From: a bacterium
GTDB lineage: Bacteria > SZUA-79 > Acidulodesulfobacterales > Acidulodesulfobacteraceae
Assembly (NCBI GenBank): GCA_021811805.1
Contig: JAKAQA010000006.1
Coordinates: forward strand, 1 to 33,528
Length of the DNA: 33,528 bases
Reading direction: 5' to 3'
Shown here in pieces: positions 1-7,541 of the stretch. Made by a program: the position numbers and the translations under genes. Below the pieces are notes generated by a model. That model did not search any database and was not told the origin of the DNA. It saw nothing but the letters and a program-made list of their open reading frames with translations. Each line of letters begins with the position of its first letter. Position 1 is the first letter of the stretch.

Positions 1-867
1 ATTTAACTTTAAACCCGAAACCCCTAATCCTCCGAAAAGAGATTTTAAGCCCATATTATCTTGGGAATTCATAAGTTCCAGATTATATTCCGGCACAAAA
101 ACGGGTCTTTTCTGCTTTATAGAAAAATTGCACGTTTTCATAGTTCCGCTTTTTATCGGCGAAGACACCGCAAACGTTCCAAGTCCCGAACCGCTTTGCA
201 GTCTGTCTCTCGCGACTAAATTTTTAGAAGATATTTTTTCATGCAAAGGCAGTTCCGAAACTACAGCCCCGCCGTTTAATATAATTTCGCTATAAAGGTC
301 TCTGTTTTCCGGCGGATACGGAGGCGAAAGCAAACCGGAGCCTATATAAGCAACGGTATACCCGTTATTTTTTAACGCAGTTTTGTGCGCCGCCGCGTCT
401 ATTCCCGCCGCAAGTCCGCTTATTACGGAATAACCGTACGAACATAACTTTACAGTAATATTTTTTGCAAGTTCCAACGCATAATCCGGCGGCTTCCTCT
501 GTCCGACGACCGCCGCCGCAAATCTTAAGTTTTCCTTCAGTATTCCTTTATAGTATAAAATAGGAGGTTTTGTTTTTATAAGCCTTAAATTGGAAGGATA
601 TAAAACGGAATTAAAAGTAATAATTTTAATACCGTTTTTAGAAGCTTCTTCTATTTCTTTAATGGCATCGAAGAACGCGGTCCTTATTATTCTTGAATTT
701 GTTAAAATTTTTATATATTCGGCTTTTAATCCCGCTCTCATAAAATCGGACTTTTCCGCGCTAAAAATTTCGCATGGATTTTTAAACGCCTTCAATAAAA
801 AAAATATATGCCGATTCTGAAGACCTTTTATCTTCTTCAGCGCAAGAGTGCATATTAAATCATCCAT
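1..867 (-). CDS. dprA: DNA-processing protein DprA/Smf, C-terminus beyond the window edge
   Basis: DprA binds incoming single-stranded DNA in natural transformation and loads RecA onto it. The reading frame is missing from the ORF track because it is open to the left edge: 289 codons without a stop. Seen: the Rossmann-fold signature SGLAAGIDAAAHKTAL, then GGAVVSELP, then NLVARDRLQSGSG followed by a KSGTM segment and KRPVFVPEY. The N-terminal helical part (residues 1-60) has the helix-hairpin-helix-like look of a SAM-type domain. The start ATG lies inside the end of the upstream ComF-like gene (ATGGATGA, 8-base overlap) with a GAGG ribosome site seven bases upstream, so translation is probably coupled. 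The VARDRLQ...SGTM pattern differs from the commoner FPRRNRIIAGLS form and points to a divergent DprA subfamily. Confidence in the family is high. The C-terminal winged-helix domain cannot be judged. Confidence 0.9.
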   Translation of the reverse strand, partial: MDDLICTLALKKIKGLQNRHIFFLLKAFKNPCEIFSAEKSDFMRAGLKAEYIKILTNSRIIRTAFFDAIKEIEEASKNGIKIITFNSVLYPSNLRLIKTKPPILYYKGILKENLRFAAAVVGQRKPPDYALELAKNITVKLCSYGYSVISGLAAGIDAAAHKTALKNNGYTVAYIGSGLLSPPYPPENRDLYSEIILNGGAVVSELPLHEKISSKNLVARDRLQSGSGLGTFAVSSPIKSGTMKTCNFSIKQKRPVFVPEYNLELMNSQDNMGLKSLFGGLGVSGLKLN

Positions 868-1447
868 TAATATCCTCTACTCCGAAACCGCGGGCAGAAC
901 ATGTTTTTCCGAGAAACAACCCCGTAACGGTATTTGCGCCTTTTTTTAACAAAGCATACTTTATACGGGCGAATGTCTTTCCTGTAGTCAAAATATCGTC
1001 CAGAATTATTATGTTTCTATCTTCAAAGTTGTATCTATCCGCGACCGAAATATGCGCTAAATCCTTTTTTTTAGACTCGATATCTCCGATATGCCCGGGT
1101 TTATGTCCCCTATCGCACACTATCGCCCCTTCAAGAGTGTTGACGGTTCCCGACGCCGAAATATATGAACAGACAAGCGCATTCGAATAAACATCTAAAT
1201 AGGAATTGCTTGGAGGAACCGGAAGAATCAAATCGTAAAAATAAAAATAATTATATATAATATTATTTAAAATTTTGGCGAAATAAGCCGTTATCCCGGG
1301 GTCTCCTTTTTTGTATTTTAATATATACTCGGAATGTTTAGCGGCATCTTTATCCGGCTGCGCTTTTTTATTTTTGGGAATATAGTCCTTAAGATAAAAA
1401 TATTCCCCGTTTCTATCGGCATAGATATTATTATATTTTACGGCCAT
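860..1447 (-). CDS. ComF-like phosphoribosyltransferase lacking the zinc finger
   Basis: A 195-residue type I phosphoribosyltransferase-fold protein. The PRPP-binding loop is clear at about residues 146-159 (IIILDDILTTGKTF), preceded by DLILPVPPS near 72-80, which matches the ComF pattern of VPVP followed by a long segment and then DD-TTG. ComF proteins support DNA uptake during competence in Bacillus and Haemophilus. Their N-terminus normally carries CxxC zinc-binding pairs, but none is visible here, and the N-terminal 50 residues are lysine-rich and charged. The gene overlaps dprA by 8 bases, so the two form a competence-type pair. The neighbour supports ComF over a purine-salvage phosphoribosyltransferase, but function in this lineage is inferred. 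It is divergent from the helicase at 1496 with only 48 bases between the starts. Confidence 0.72.
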   Translation of the reverse strand: MAVKYNNIYADRNGEYFYLKDYIPKNKKAQPDKDAAKHSEYILKYKKGDPGITAYFAKILNNIIYNYFYFYDLILPVPPSNSYLDVYSNALVCSYISASGTVNTLEGAIVCDRGHKPGHIGDIESKKKDLAHISVADRYNFEDRNIIILDDILTTGKTFARIKYALLKKGANTVTGLFLGKTCSARGFGVEDING

Positions 1448-1495
1448 TATTTAAATATCGGATTTTAAAGAAATTAAAATAATTTAATCTATAAT

Positions 1496-3586
1496 ATGAT
1501 AAATCTTTATTTTAAAAATTTCAATTTTAATCTGTCCTGCTATATAGGAACTATGATTTATTCCGAACCGGATAAAGAAGATTTTATAAAAATGGCCGCT
1601 GAATTTAAAAATGATTATAAATTATATTCTTTTAAAGCCTTAAAAGCTCATTTTAATTTTAACGGCGGAATAGCATCTCCGCTAAGCTTTCCTTTTAAAG
1701 ATATTGCAGGGTTTTTATCCGCAAAGTTCGTCATACTTGAGGACGTAGAAATAAAATGCCTGTCGGATGCCGTGTTATTAAATGCCGTTTGCGATTTTGT
1801 TTTAAACAGCCCTGTTGTTTTCTGCTTAAAAACCGATAAAGGTTACGGCATCGACGATGTTTTTTCTTTATATTTAAATTACGCTAAAAATTCCCCCGAA
1901 TATATGATTTTGGATGTTTACAAAACTCGCTTAACATTTCTGGCGGAAACCAGAATGATATATAGCGGAAAATATGCGGGCTATACATCTTCCATGGCTA
2001 ACTTTATACTTAAAATTAACGCTTTAGGGTTTTATATTAAAAAAGCTCCTTCGGAAAATTACGGCATACCGTATCTGTTTTTTTCCGACGATAAAAAATT
2101 CGAAATTAAAATAGCGGCTGTTCCTTTTAGAACAAATACAGCTTTAAACGGCGAATTTATTTCAAAAAAGGCTGTATCTATAAATACTGCTTTAACGGAT
2201 ATTTATTTTTATCCGGATGAATTAATTAACAAAATTAAAATATTTCTCGGAACTGCCCGCAATATGCGAAAATCCATTAATTGCAGATACAATAAAACCT
2301 CGGCAGATAAAACGGCTTTCGACAAAATAAGCGTTATTCAGGATATATCTGTAAAAGAAATATTCTCGCCTCAACTCATTATTGCGGGAGCGGGTTCCGG
2401 AAAGACTAAAATTATCGTGAATAAATTTTTATACCTTTTAAATTTTATTCCTTCGGATTCTATAATAATTTTAACATTTACGAATAATGCCGCTGCCGAG
2501 ATAAAAAATAGAATTGCATCCTGCCTGCGGTTAAAAGGGATTAAAAATAATTTTATAGCCGGTAATGCTTTAAATATTTCGACATATCACAGTTTCTTTT
2601 ATTCCATAGTAAAAGAATTTTATAAAGAACTGGGATTAAAATCCCCGCCTTTAATTAACGAAAACAGCGGTAATTTCGGCGAAACCGCCGACGGAGCTTT
2701 TATATCTTACGGCGAAATTATTTTATGCGTTATAGAACTTTTCAGAAATAACGATATCGTATTAGAAATCGCTTCGCGTTTCAAATATATACTTATAGAC
2801 GAATATCAGGATTTAGATTTTTTGAGCGACTATATCATTAAAAAAATCGATTTTGCAAGGGGCGCAGTCATGTATGCCGGCGACGACGACCAGGCAATAT
2901 ACGGATTTAACGGCGGAGATTCTTTTAACATATTATTCTTCGACCTATTTTTCCCTTCCGGAAAAGTCTTTGTCCTGCAAAGCAATTTCAGGTCGCATTA
3001 TAAAATCGTCGATTTCTGCAATTCGATAATAAATAAGATTGCTTTCAGGTATCCTAAAATATTAACTGCTAAAACGGGAAACGCCGAACCTGCTGCGCGT
3101 GCGAGTAAAAGTAACCCCGTTAATGTTTTAAGATTTAAAAATAAAAATGCGGAAGAGGAATTTATTAAAAAAATGTTTAATAAACTTATTTCGCAAGGAA
3201 AATCCGCCGCTATTTTGGCAAGGACGCAAAGGGAAGCCGAGCATTTTGAAACTATTATCGGGGGAATTTATCCCGATAATAATAGTTCTTCTCGTAACGG
3301 CGGCGGATTTATAGGAACTATACACCGGAGCAAAGGGCTTGAATTCGACGCAGTGTTTATAGCAAACGTAACTCAGGGTAATATACCGCATTTAAAAAGC
3401 GTATCGACGGCAAATAGGTCGCGGGATGTTTTAAGGCATCCTTTCATCGAATTTTTAGGGAGGCATGCCGAACTTAAAACCGGCCGAAACGATGAAGCTA
3501 AACTATTTTATGTTGCGGCTTCGAGAGCAAAAGAAATAATTTTTATTACTTATTCGGGAGAAATGTCGGAATTTTTGAAAGATTAA
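1496..3586 (+). CDS. UvrD/Rep-like superfamily I helicase with unknown N-terminal domain
   Basis: A 696-residue protein whose C-terminal 410 residues carry the SF1A helicase motifs in order: Walker A AGAGSGKT (297-304), motif Ia LTFTNNAAAEI (326-336), Walker B LIDEYQD (433-439), motif III AGDDDQAIYGFNGGD (461-475), motif IV QSNFRS (495-500), motif V TIHRSKGLEFD (608-618) and motif VI YVAASRAKE (672-680). The protein should therefore be an ATP-dependent 3'-5' DNA translocase. Residues 1-270 are not a helicase domain I recognise, and no nuclease motif is evident in them. The usual Q-motif opening is absent just before Walker A. The spacing between motifs IV and V is only about 105 residues, so most of the 2B subdomain is missing. 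The first ATG has no clear ribosome site; an ATG at 1553 preceded by AGGAA is an alternative that would trim 19 residues. The gene is convergent with pheS, with five bases between the stops. Confidence 0.85.
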   Translation: MINLYFKNFNFNLSCYIGTMIYSEPDKEDFIKMAAEFKNDYKLYSFKALKAHFNFNGGIASPLSFPFKDIAGFLSAKFVILEDVEIKCLSDAVLLNAVCDFVLNSPVVFCLKTDKGYGIDDVFSLYLNYAKNSPEYMILDVYKTRLTFLAETRMIYSGKYAGYTSSMANFILKINALGFYIKKAPSENYGIPYLFFSDDKKFEIKIAAVPFRTNTALNGEFISKKAVSINTALTDIYFYPDELINKIKIFLGTARNMRKSINCRYNKTSADKTAFDKISVIQDISVKEIFSPQLIIAGAGSGKTKIIVNKFLYLLNFIPSDSIIILTFTNNAAAEIKNRIASCLRLKGIKNNFIAGNALNISTYHSFFYSIVKEFYKELGLKSPPLINENSGNFGETADGAFISYGEIILCVIELFRNNDIVLEIASRFKYILIDEYQDLDFLSDYIIKKIDFARGAVMYAGDDDQAIYGFNGGDSFNILFFDLFFPSGKVFVLQSNFRSHYKIVDFCNSIINKIAFRYPKILTAKTGNAEPAARASKSNPVNVLRFKNKNAEEEFIKKMFNKLISQGKSAAILARTQREAEHFETIIGGIYPDNNSSSRNGGGFIGTIHRSKGLEFDAVFIANVTQGNIPHLKSVSTANRSRDVLRHPFIEFLGRHAELKTGRNDEAKLFYVAASRAKEIIFITYSGEMSEFLKD

Positions 3587-3591
3587 AACCG

Positions 3592-4626
3592 TTAAAACTG
3601 TTTAAGGATATCTAAGTTTCCCTGATAAAGCAGCCTGAGGTCGTTAATATTATATTTCAGCATAACGATTCTGTCGAATCCCATTCCGAATGCAAAACCT
3701 TTATACTCTTTGGGATCGATATCTGCATATTTAAAAACGTTAGGGTGAACCATTCCGCATGGAATCACTTCTATCCATCCCGTATTCTTACATACTCCGC
3801 AACCCTTTCCTCCGCAAAATACGCACTCTATATCTAAATCTAATCCCGGTTCTACAAAAGGATAAAAAGCCGGCCTGAAGCGGGTTTTCCTTGCGCCGAT
3901 AAGATGCCGCACCGTTTCTTCCAGTATGCCTTTTAAATCGGAAAGTTTTACGTTTTTATCGACAAAAAGCCCTTCCATTTGATTAAACATAAAAAGGTGG
4001 GTCGCATCTACCGCTTCATACCTGTAACATCTGCCGGGCGCAATTACCCTCAGGGGAAGTTGTTTTTTTTCAAGGGTTCTTGCCTGAACGCTTGAAGTAT
4101 GTGTTCTCGGAACCATTCCGTTAATAAGATAAAAAGTATCCCAGACGTCTCTTGCGGGATGGTCAGCCGGTATATTAAGGGCATCAAAATTATAATAGGC
4201 AGTTTCAATTTCAGGGCCTTCGACTATCTCGAAACCCATCGAAGTAAAAAAATCGGATGCTTCTTCTAAAACTGCGGTTATAGGATGCTTATGCCTTATT
4301 TCTATATAATTTCCCGGAATAGTCAAATCGATACCGCGTCCGCTTAAAAACTTGCCGCGTTCGGCAATTGAAAGTTCATCTTTTTTACTGTTGTAAATGT
4401 TCTCTATCCGGTTTTTGACTTCGTTGGATTTAGAGCCTATAATTTTCTTTTCTTCCGGCGAGTATAGATGAATATTGTGCAATATAGCGGCGATTTTACT
4501 TTTTTTGCCGGCAAAATCACGGAACCGATTCTCTAACTCGTCTAAATTTTTTGAAGAATTAAGAAGCTTTTCGGCATCTTCCGAAATTTTATTTATTTCG
4601 CTTATAATTTCAGGTTCACTATTCAT
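3592..4626 (-). CDS. pheS: Phenylalanyl-tRNA synthetase alpha subunit
   Basis: This is the catalytic alpha chain of the heterotetrameric PheRS, which charges tRNA-Phe in the cytoplasm. It is 344 residues, the usual length. An N-terminal coiled-coil arm (1-90) is followed by the class II catalytic core: HPITAVLEEASDFFTSMGFE (114-133), FDALNIPADHPARD, THTSSVQAR (the motif 2 region) and the motif 3 segment GMGFDRIVMLKYNINDLR near the C-terminus. A four-cysteine cluster, CVFCGGKGCGVC, sits before motif 3 and is seen in many bacterial PheS proteins. pheT, which normally follows directly, is absent: the next gene downstream is a convergent helicase. The usual upstream infC-rpmI-rplT genes are also absent, since the preceding transcription unit is the DoxDA operon. 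The beta subunit must be encoded elsewhere. Confidence 0.97.
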   Translation of the reverse strand: MNSEPEIISEINKISEDAEKLLNSSKNLDELENRFRDFAGKKSKIAAILHNIHLYSPEEKKIIGSKSNEVKNRIENIYNSKKDELSIAERGKFLSGRGIDLTIPGNYIEIRHKHPITAVLEEASDFFTSMGFEIVEGPEIETAYYNFDALNIPADHPARDVWDTFYLINGMVPRTHTSSVQARTLEKKQLPLRVIAPGRCYRYEAVDATHLFMFNQMEGLFVDKNVKLSDLKGILEETVRHLIGARKTRFRPAFYPFVEPGLDLDIECVFCGGKGCGVCKNTGWIEVIPCGMVHPNVFKYADIDPKEYKGFAFGMGFDRIVMLKYNINDLRLLYQGNLDILKQF

Positions 4627-4688
4627 ATCGATATATTATTAATCTTTTTATATAAATTTTCAAGCGTGAATTTGCCTTATCTATAAAA

Positions 4689-4722
4689 AACCCGTAATTT
4701 AAAATATTTTAAATTACGGGTT
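4689..4722 (-). terminator. Rho-independent terminator after the doxDA/dsrE-like operon
   Basis: A perfect inverted repeat of 17 bases per arm (AACCCGTAATTTAAAAT and its complement) is followed on the minus strand by a T-run (TTTTTTATAG). It lies 42 bases past the stop of the DsrE-like gene and before pheS, so it would end transcription of the sulfur operon and insulate pheS. The centre is AT-only, so the effective stem is probably 12-15 bp with a short loop. Confidence 0.85.
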
Positions 4723-4763
4723 AATATATCGGCAAACCGTTTTTCTGTTTTTAAATGGAATAA

Positions 4764-5336
4764 TCAGGGTTTTAAAAAGGCATATCCTTCGGATTCCCTT
4801 AAAATTATTTCACCCTGCGCGGACGGAACTATCTTTACAAACGGATAAAGTTTGGAAACGGGAATATGCAGCTCATAGAGGCTGTTTGCGCACTGAGCAA
4901 GCTCTACGCCCATTTTTTTTAATTTCAATAAGGCTTTTTCACGGCCGTTTCCTTTGAAATAAATATGGGTTCCGGCGCTGAATGCCATAAGTTCAATTTT
5001 AATATGGCCTTTAAGCCTCGGGTCGTTTAATGCGTTAGTAATATTATCTATAATTTTGTTCATCCTGACTTTACTGTTTGCGTCTATTACGTAAATTGCA
5101 TGATAAATTTTTCCGGGAACAGCGTGGGCGCCCATAGTATATTTTGGCGCTGTAGTTGAATTAGGATAATATTTTCTTACTCCCTTAACGTTATGCCAAC
5201 CGTACCATCCTGAAGGGTGAACGCCGGGCGCAACCCCTCTCCATCCTGCAAATGCATTGGAAGCTAACGAAAATACTATCGCCGAAAACACTAAAACAGA
5301 AATGCTTAAAAGCAGTTTAATACTTTTGTTTTTCAT
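4764..5336 (-). CDS. Secreted DsrE/DsrF-like single-cysteine protein
   Basis: A 190-residue protein with a classical Sec signal peptide (basic start, hydrophobic 7-26, likely cleavage after ASNAFA, residue 30). The mature part looks like a DsrE/DsrF-like fold: AIYVIDANSKVRMNKIIDNI at 80-99, IELMAFSAGTHIYFKG at 114-129 and KKMGVELAQCANSL at 140-153. DsrE-family proteins carry persulfide sulfur on a cysteine in a context like this (ACANTL-type), and C149 is the only cysteine here. Unlike cytoplasmic DsrE/TusD, this copy should act in the periplasm. It lies 59 bases downstream of doxDA with a good AAGGAG ribosome site and is followed by a terminator. The likely role, inferred, is to accept, carry or scavenge sulfane sulfur for the adjacent thiosulfate oxidase. 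A structural role without sulfur chemistry remains possible. Confidence 0.72.
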   Translation of the reverse strand: MKNKSIKLLLSISVLVFSAIVFSLASNAFAGWRGVAPGVHPSGWYGWHNVKGVRKYYPNSTTAPKYTMGAHAVPGKIYHAIYVIDANSKVRMNKIIDNITNALNDPRLKGHIKIELMAFSAGTHIYFKGNGREKALLKLKKMGVELAQCANSLYELHIPVSKLYPFVKIVPSAQGEIILRESEGYAFLKP

Positions 5337-5395
5337 TTCTCTTTTCTCCTTTTAAATTTAAATTAAATTTAGTCTATTAAACTTAAACTTTAGAA

Positions 5396-6448
5396 CTATT
5401 TTTTATAAGTAAAATTTTCGGTAAACTCTTGCCCGCTTACGTCTGTAAGTATAAGTTTATAATTTCCGGGCTTTAAAGCTCCGGCAGTTTTTTTATTAAT
5501 GGGCAGGCTTATATCCGCTTTTGCTCCAAGCTGCATTACCATACTGTATTTATTTATGAAAGCCCTGTTTACATATCTGTTATGTATAACCGCCATCGGC
5601 AGTTTTTCGATAGCTTTTTGATTCCATATATAAACCGGTTTTCCGGCGGAATCGTTAATCCGGGCTTTTATAATATAAGCGAAAGCGGCTCCGCTGCCGC
5701 CCGTTCTATAAACTACAAAATTCAGATTGCCGTTCGCAATTTTGGCGCCTGAAACAGACACCGCTAATTTCTTCCCGAAATTATGAAGATTTCCCCAAAC
5801 TCCGCCCTGAAACAGCTGGTTGGTACCCATAGTTACCGCAATCGCAAATATGGCAAATACCGCATTCCATGCTTTAAAACCTTTTCCCCATAACGGGCCG
5901 TTTCCTATTAATCTATAAATAAATGAGTTTGCGGTTTTCGGCCAGATATTTCTTACTATATCGTCGAAAGACCACGTGCTGCCCGCAAAAAGTATTAACA
6001 AGCCGACGGTCATTTCTACCGAGCCGACCTGCCATTCGTCGAGGCAGGTAGCGCCTAGCCAACCTGAGCCGAATAAAATTCCGAAAGCGAGCGCAACCGC
6101 GCCTAATCCGCCGAGCCTTGAAAAAAGGCCGAATATTAATGACAATCCGACGAGAAATTCTATTACGGTAAACACGTTGAGGAATACTGCCAGTGCCTGC
6201 GGATGCAGGATTAAAAGATGGATTAAGCTTCCTACGCCCATGAAATTGCTGGCATGAGGCAGAAATGTATTAAACTTGTGGCCTACCCATAAAGGCGAAT
6301 TCGGCTGAAGCTTTCCGCTTGCAAGAACTACCCTCCTCCATGCGGCCGAAAAGAACATCCAGCCTAAAACTAATCTTAACGGGATGGCCGCATAACCGAG
6401 AGAGCGGTATATCGAACTGTCTTCGATTTTATTTGGGTTTTTAGACAT
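5396..6448 (-). CDS. doxDA: Thiosulfate:quinone oxidoreductase, fused DoxD-DoxA subunits
   Basis: TQO oxidises two thiosulfates to tetrathionate at the outer face of the cytoplasmic membrane and passes electrons to quinone. The 350 residues fall into two parts. Residues 15-170 are a DoxX/DoxD-type integral membrane domain with about four helices (near 22-38, 86-108, 112-132 and 143-158), including PLRLVLGWMFFSAAWRR, VIEFLVGLSLIFGLFSRLGG and LGATCLDEWQ. Residues 195-350 hold one further helix (195-207) and a beta-rich outer-face DoxA domain ending in PGNYKLILTDVSGQEFTENF. In Acidianus these are two separate proteins, whereas fused DoxDA is known from acidophilic bacteria. A GGGGG ribosome site precedes the ATG. 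The fifth helix would put the DoxA part in the periplasm, the same side as both secreted neighbours. The only obvious cysteine is C135. Confidence 0.85.
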   Translation of the reverse strand: MSKNPNKIEDSSIYRSLGYAAIPLRLVLGWMFFSAAWRRVVLASGKLQPNSPLWVGHKFNTFLPHASNFMGVGSLIHLLILHPQALAVFLNVFTVIEFLVGLSLIFGLFSRLGGLGAVALAFGILFGSGWLGATCLDEWQVGSVEMTVGLLILFAGSTWSFDDIVRNIWPKTANSFIYRLIGNGPLWGKGFKAWNAVFAIFAIAVTMGTNQLFQGGVWGNLHNFGKKLAVSVSGAKIANGNLNFVVYRTGGSGAAFAYIIKARINDSAGKPVYIWNQKAIEKLPMAVIHNRYVNRAFINKYSMVMQLGAKADISLPINKKTAGALKPGNYKLILTDVSGQEFTENFTYKK

Positions 6449-6491
6449 ATATATTGCCCCCTATTATAAAATATAATTTATTATTAAATTA

Positions 6492-6532
6492 AGGCGCCGG
6501 GCAAATAAATTTTAGCGTCTTGCCCGACGCCT
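6492..6532 (-). promoter_or_regulatory. Intercistronic RNA hairpin between the binding-protein gene and doxDA
   Basis: Two 13-base arms (6492-6504 and 6520-6532) flank a 15-base loop. In the minus-strand transcript all 13 positions pair, one of them as G-U (AGGCGTCGGGCAA with TTGCCCGGCGCCT). In a plus-strand transcript the same position would be a C-A mismatch. That asymmetry supports a structure in the minus-strand mRNA. No clean T-run follows, so a partial terminator or a 3' stabiliser that raises the level of the upstream binding-protein message is more likely than a full stop. Confidence 0.65.
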
Positions 6533-6554
6533 GTTATTATAAATTTATTTATAA

Positions 6555-7541
6555 TTAAGGAGCGGTGAATCCGAAACGCTCGAATATTTTTAAACATTCT
6601 TTGCTTTTCAAGAAACTCAGCCATTCCTGGGCGGCTTTAGTATTGGGAGCGCCTTTAACCATGGCGCCGCCGTATAAAGCAACCGTATTTTCTTTAGCGG
6701 GAATATTGATTTCGGTAATAGGATTTCCTATCATTTCCTGAAATTTAGCCTCAGACTGCCATGTTACGCCGGCATCCGATTTCTTCTGCATAATCCTCAT
6801 AGGGGTTTGGCGATGATGTATATGGGTTAAATAAACTCTGCCAGACTTTACTCCATAATTATAGACGGACTGCTCCAATTTTCTTCCGCCCGCTTTAACA
6901 AGCGAAGCCTTAATCTGGTGGGCTATGCCTTCAAATGCGGGATTAGGCATAGACAGTTTTAATTTAGGATTGCCGAGGCTTTTTAATCCGGTAATATGAT
7001 ACGGATTCCCTTTATACGTCATAATAGCAAGGTCGTTTTTTCCGTAGGTGACTATCTTTCCGGTCGTCATCCCTATTTTATCGGTAAAATGAAGTTTTTT
7101 TGCACCGGCCATATAGATATCCGGCGAAAAATGCATGGTCAGATTTCCGAGGGTAACGGCGTTATTGTGCTTCCAGACTCTTACCAGCATGCCCGGAGGA
7201 ATCGTTATATAAAATACATGCTTAACATTTGGATATTTTTTCATAAATGCTTTTACGACATGGGGCAGCACGAAAAATATATTGCCTCCGATAAATATCA
7301 CTAAACTTGACTTGGGATGCAAAGTAACGGCAGTAACGTTTCCGTGAAAATCCGGATTGTTATCGACCGTCATAGGACTGAAATGATACCCTTGATTTAC
7401 CGACGGGTCTCCGTTTTTGCACCATGGCGGATATACGCCTTTAATACCAAGAGCAAAAGAAGTTTCGGACATAGAAGCGGTTAAAACAAAAACTAATGCA
7501 AAGCTTAGCGCCAGCATTCTAAACAAGCGAAATGAACGCAT
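6555..7541 (-). CDS. Secreted ModA-like (type II) solute-binding protein of the doxDA operon
   Basis: A 328-residue exported protein with a signal peptide (1-30, cleavage near TSFA) and no lipobox. The mature chain has the layout of a periplasmic binding protein of the ModA/SBP-II class: LVIFIGGNIFFVLPHVVKAF (an SBP-type first strand and helix, 80-99), then IPPGMLVR, DLAIMTYKGNP (about 171-181), KLSMPNPAFEGIAHQIKASL (a typical hinge segment), GVTWQSEA (about 264-271) and NTKAAQEWLSFLKSKECLKI at the C-terminus. No ABC permease or ATPase is encoded beside it; doxDA and a DsrE-like gene follow instead. C41 and C316 could form a disulfide, and HIHHRQTP is a possible metal site. Ligand unknown: an oxyanion such as thiosulfate or tetrathionate is inference from context. 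GGAGG precedes the ATG, and this is the first gene of the operon. Confidence 0.7.
   Translation of the reverse strand: MRSFRLFRMLALSFALVFVLTASMSETSFALGIKGVYPPWCKNGDPSVNQGYHFSPMTVDNNPDFHGNVTAVTLHPKSSLVIFIGGNIFFVLPHVVKAFMKKYPNVKHVFYITIPPGMLVRVWKHNNAVTLGNLTMHFSPDIYMAGAKKLHFTDKIGMTTGKIVTYGKNDLAIMTYKGNPYHITGLKSLGNPKLKLSMPNPAFEGIAHQIKASLVKAGGRKLEQSVYNYGVKSGRVYLTHIHHRQTPMRIMQKKSDAGVTWQSEAKFQEMIGNPITEINIPAKENTVALYGGAMVKGAPNTKAAQEWLSFLKSKECLKIFERFGFTAP

Noticed and set aside
590-820. 76-residue plus-strand ORF
   Set aside because: It is antisense to the dprA frame, which has clear DprA motifs.
6555-7541. A molybdate importer working with moeA in the same window
   Set aside because: No permease or ATPase, moeA is 21 kb away on the other strand, and the direct neighbours are sulfur-oxidation genes.
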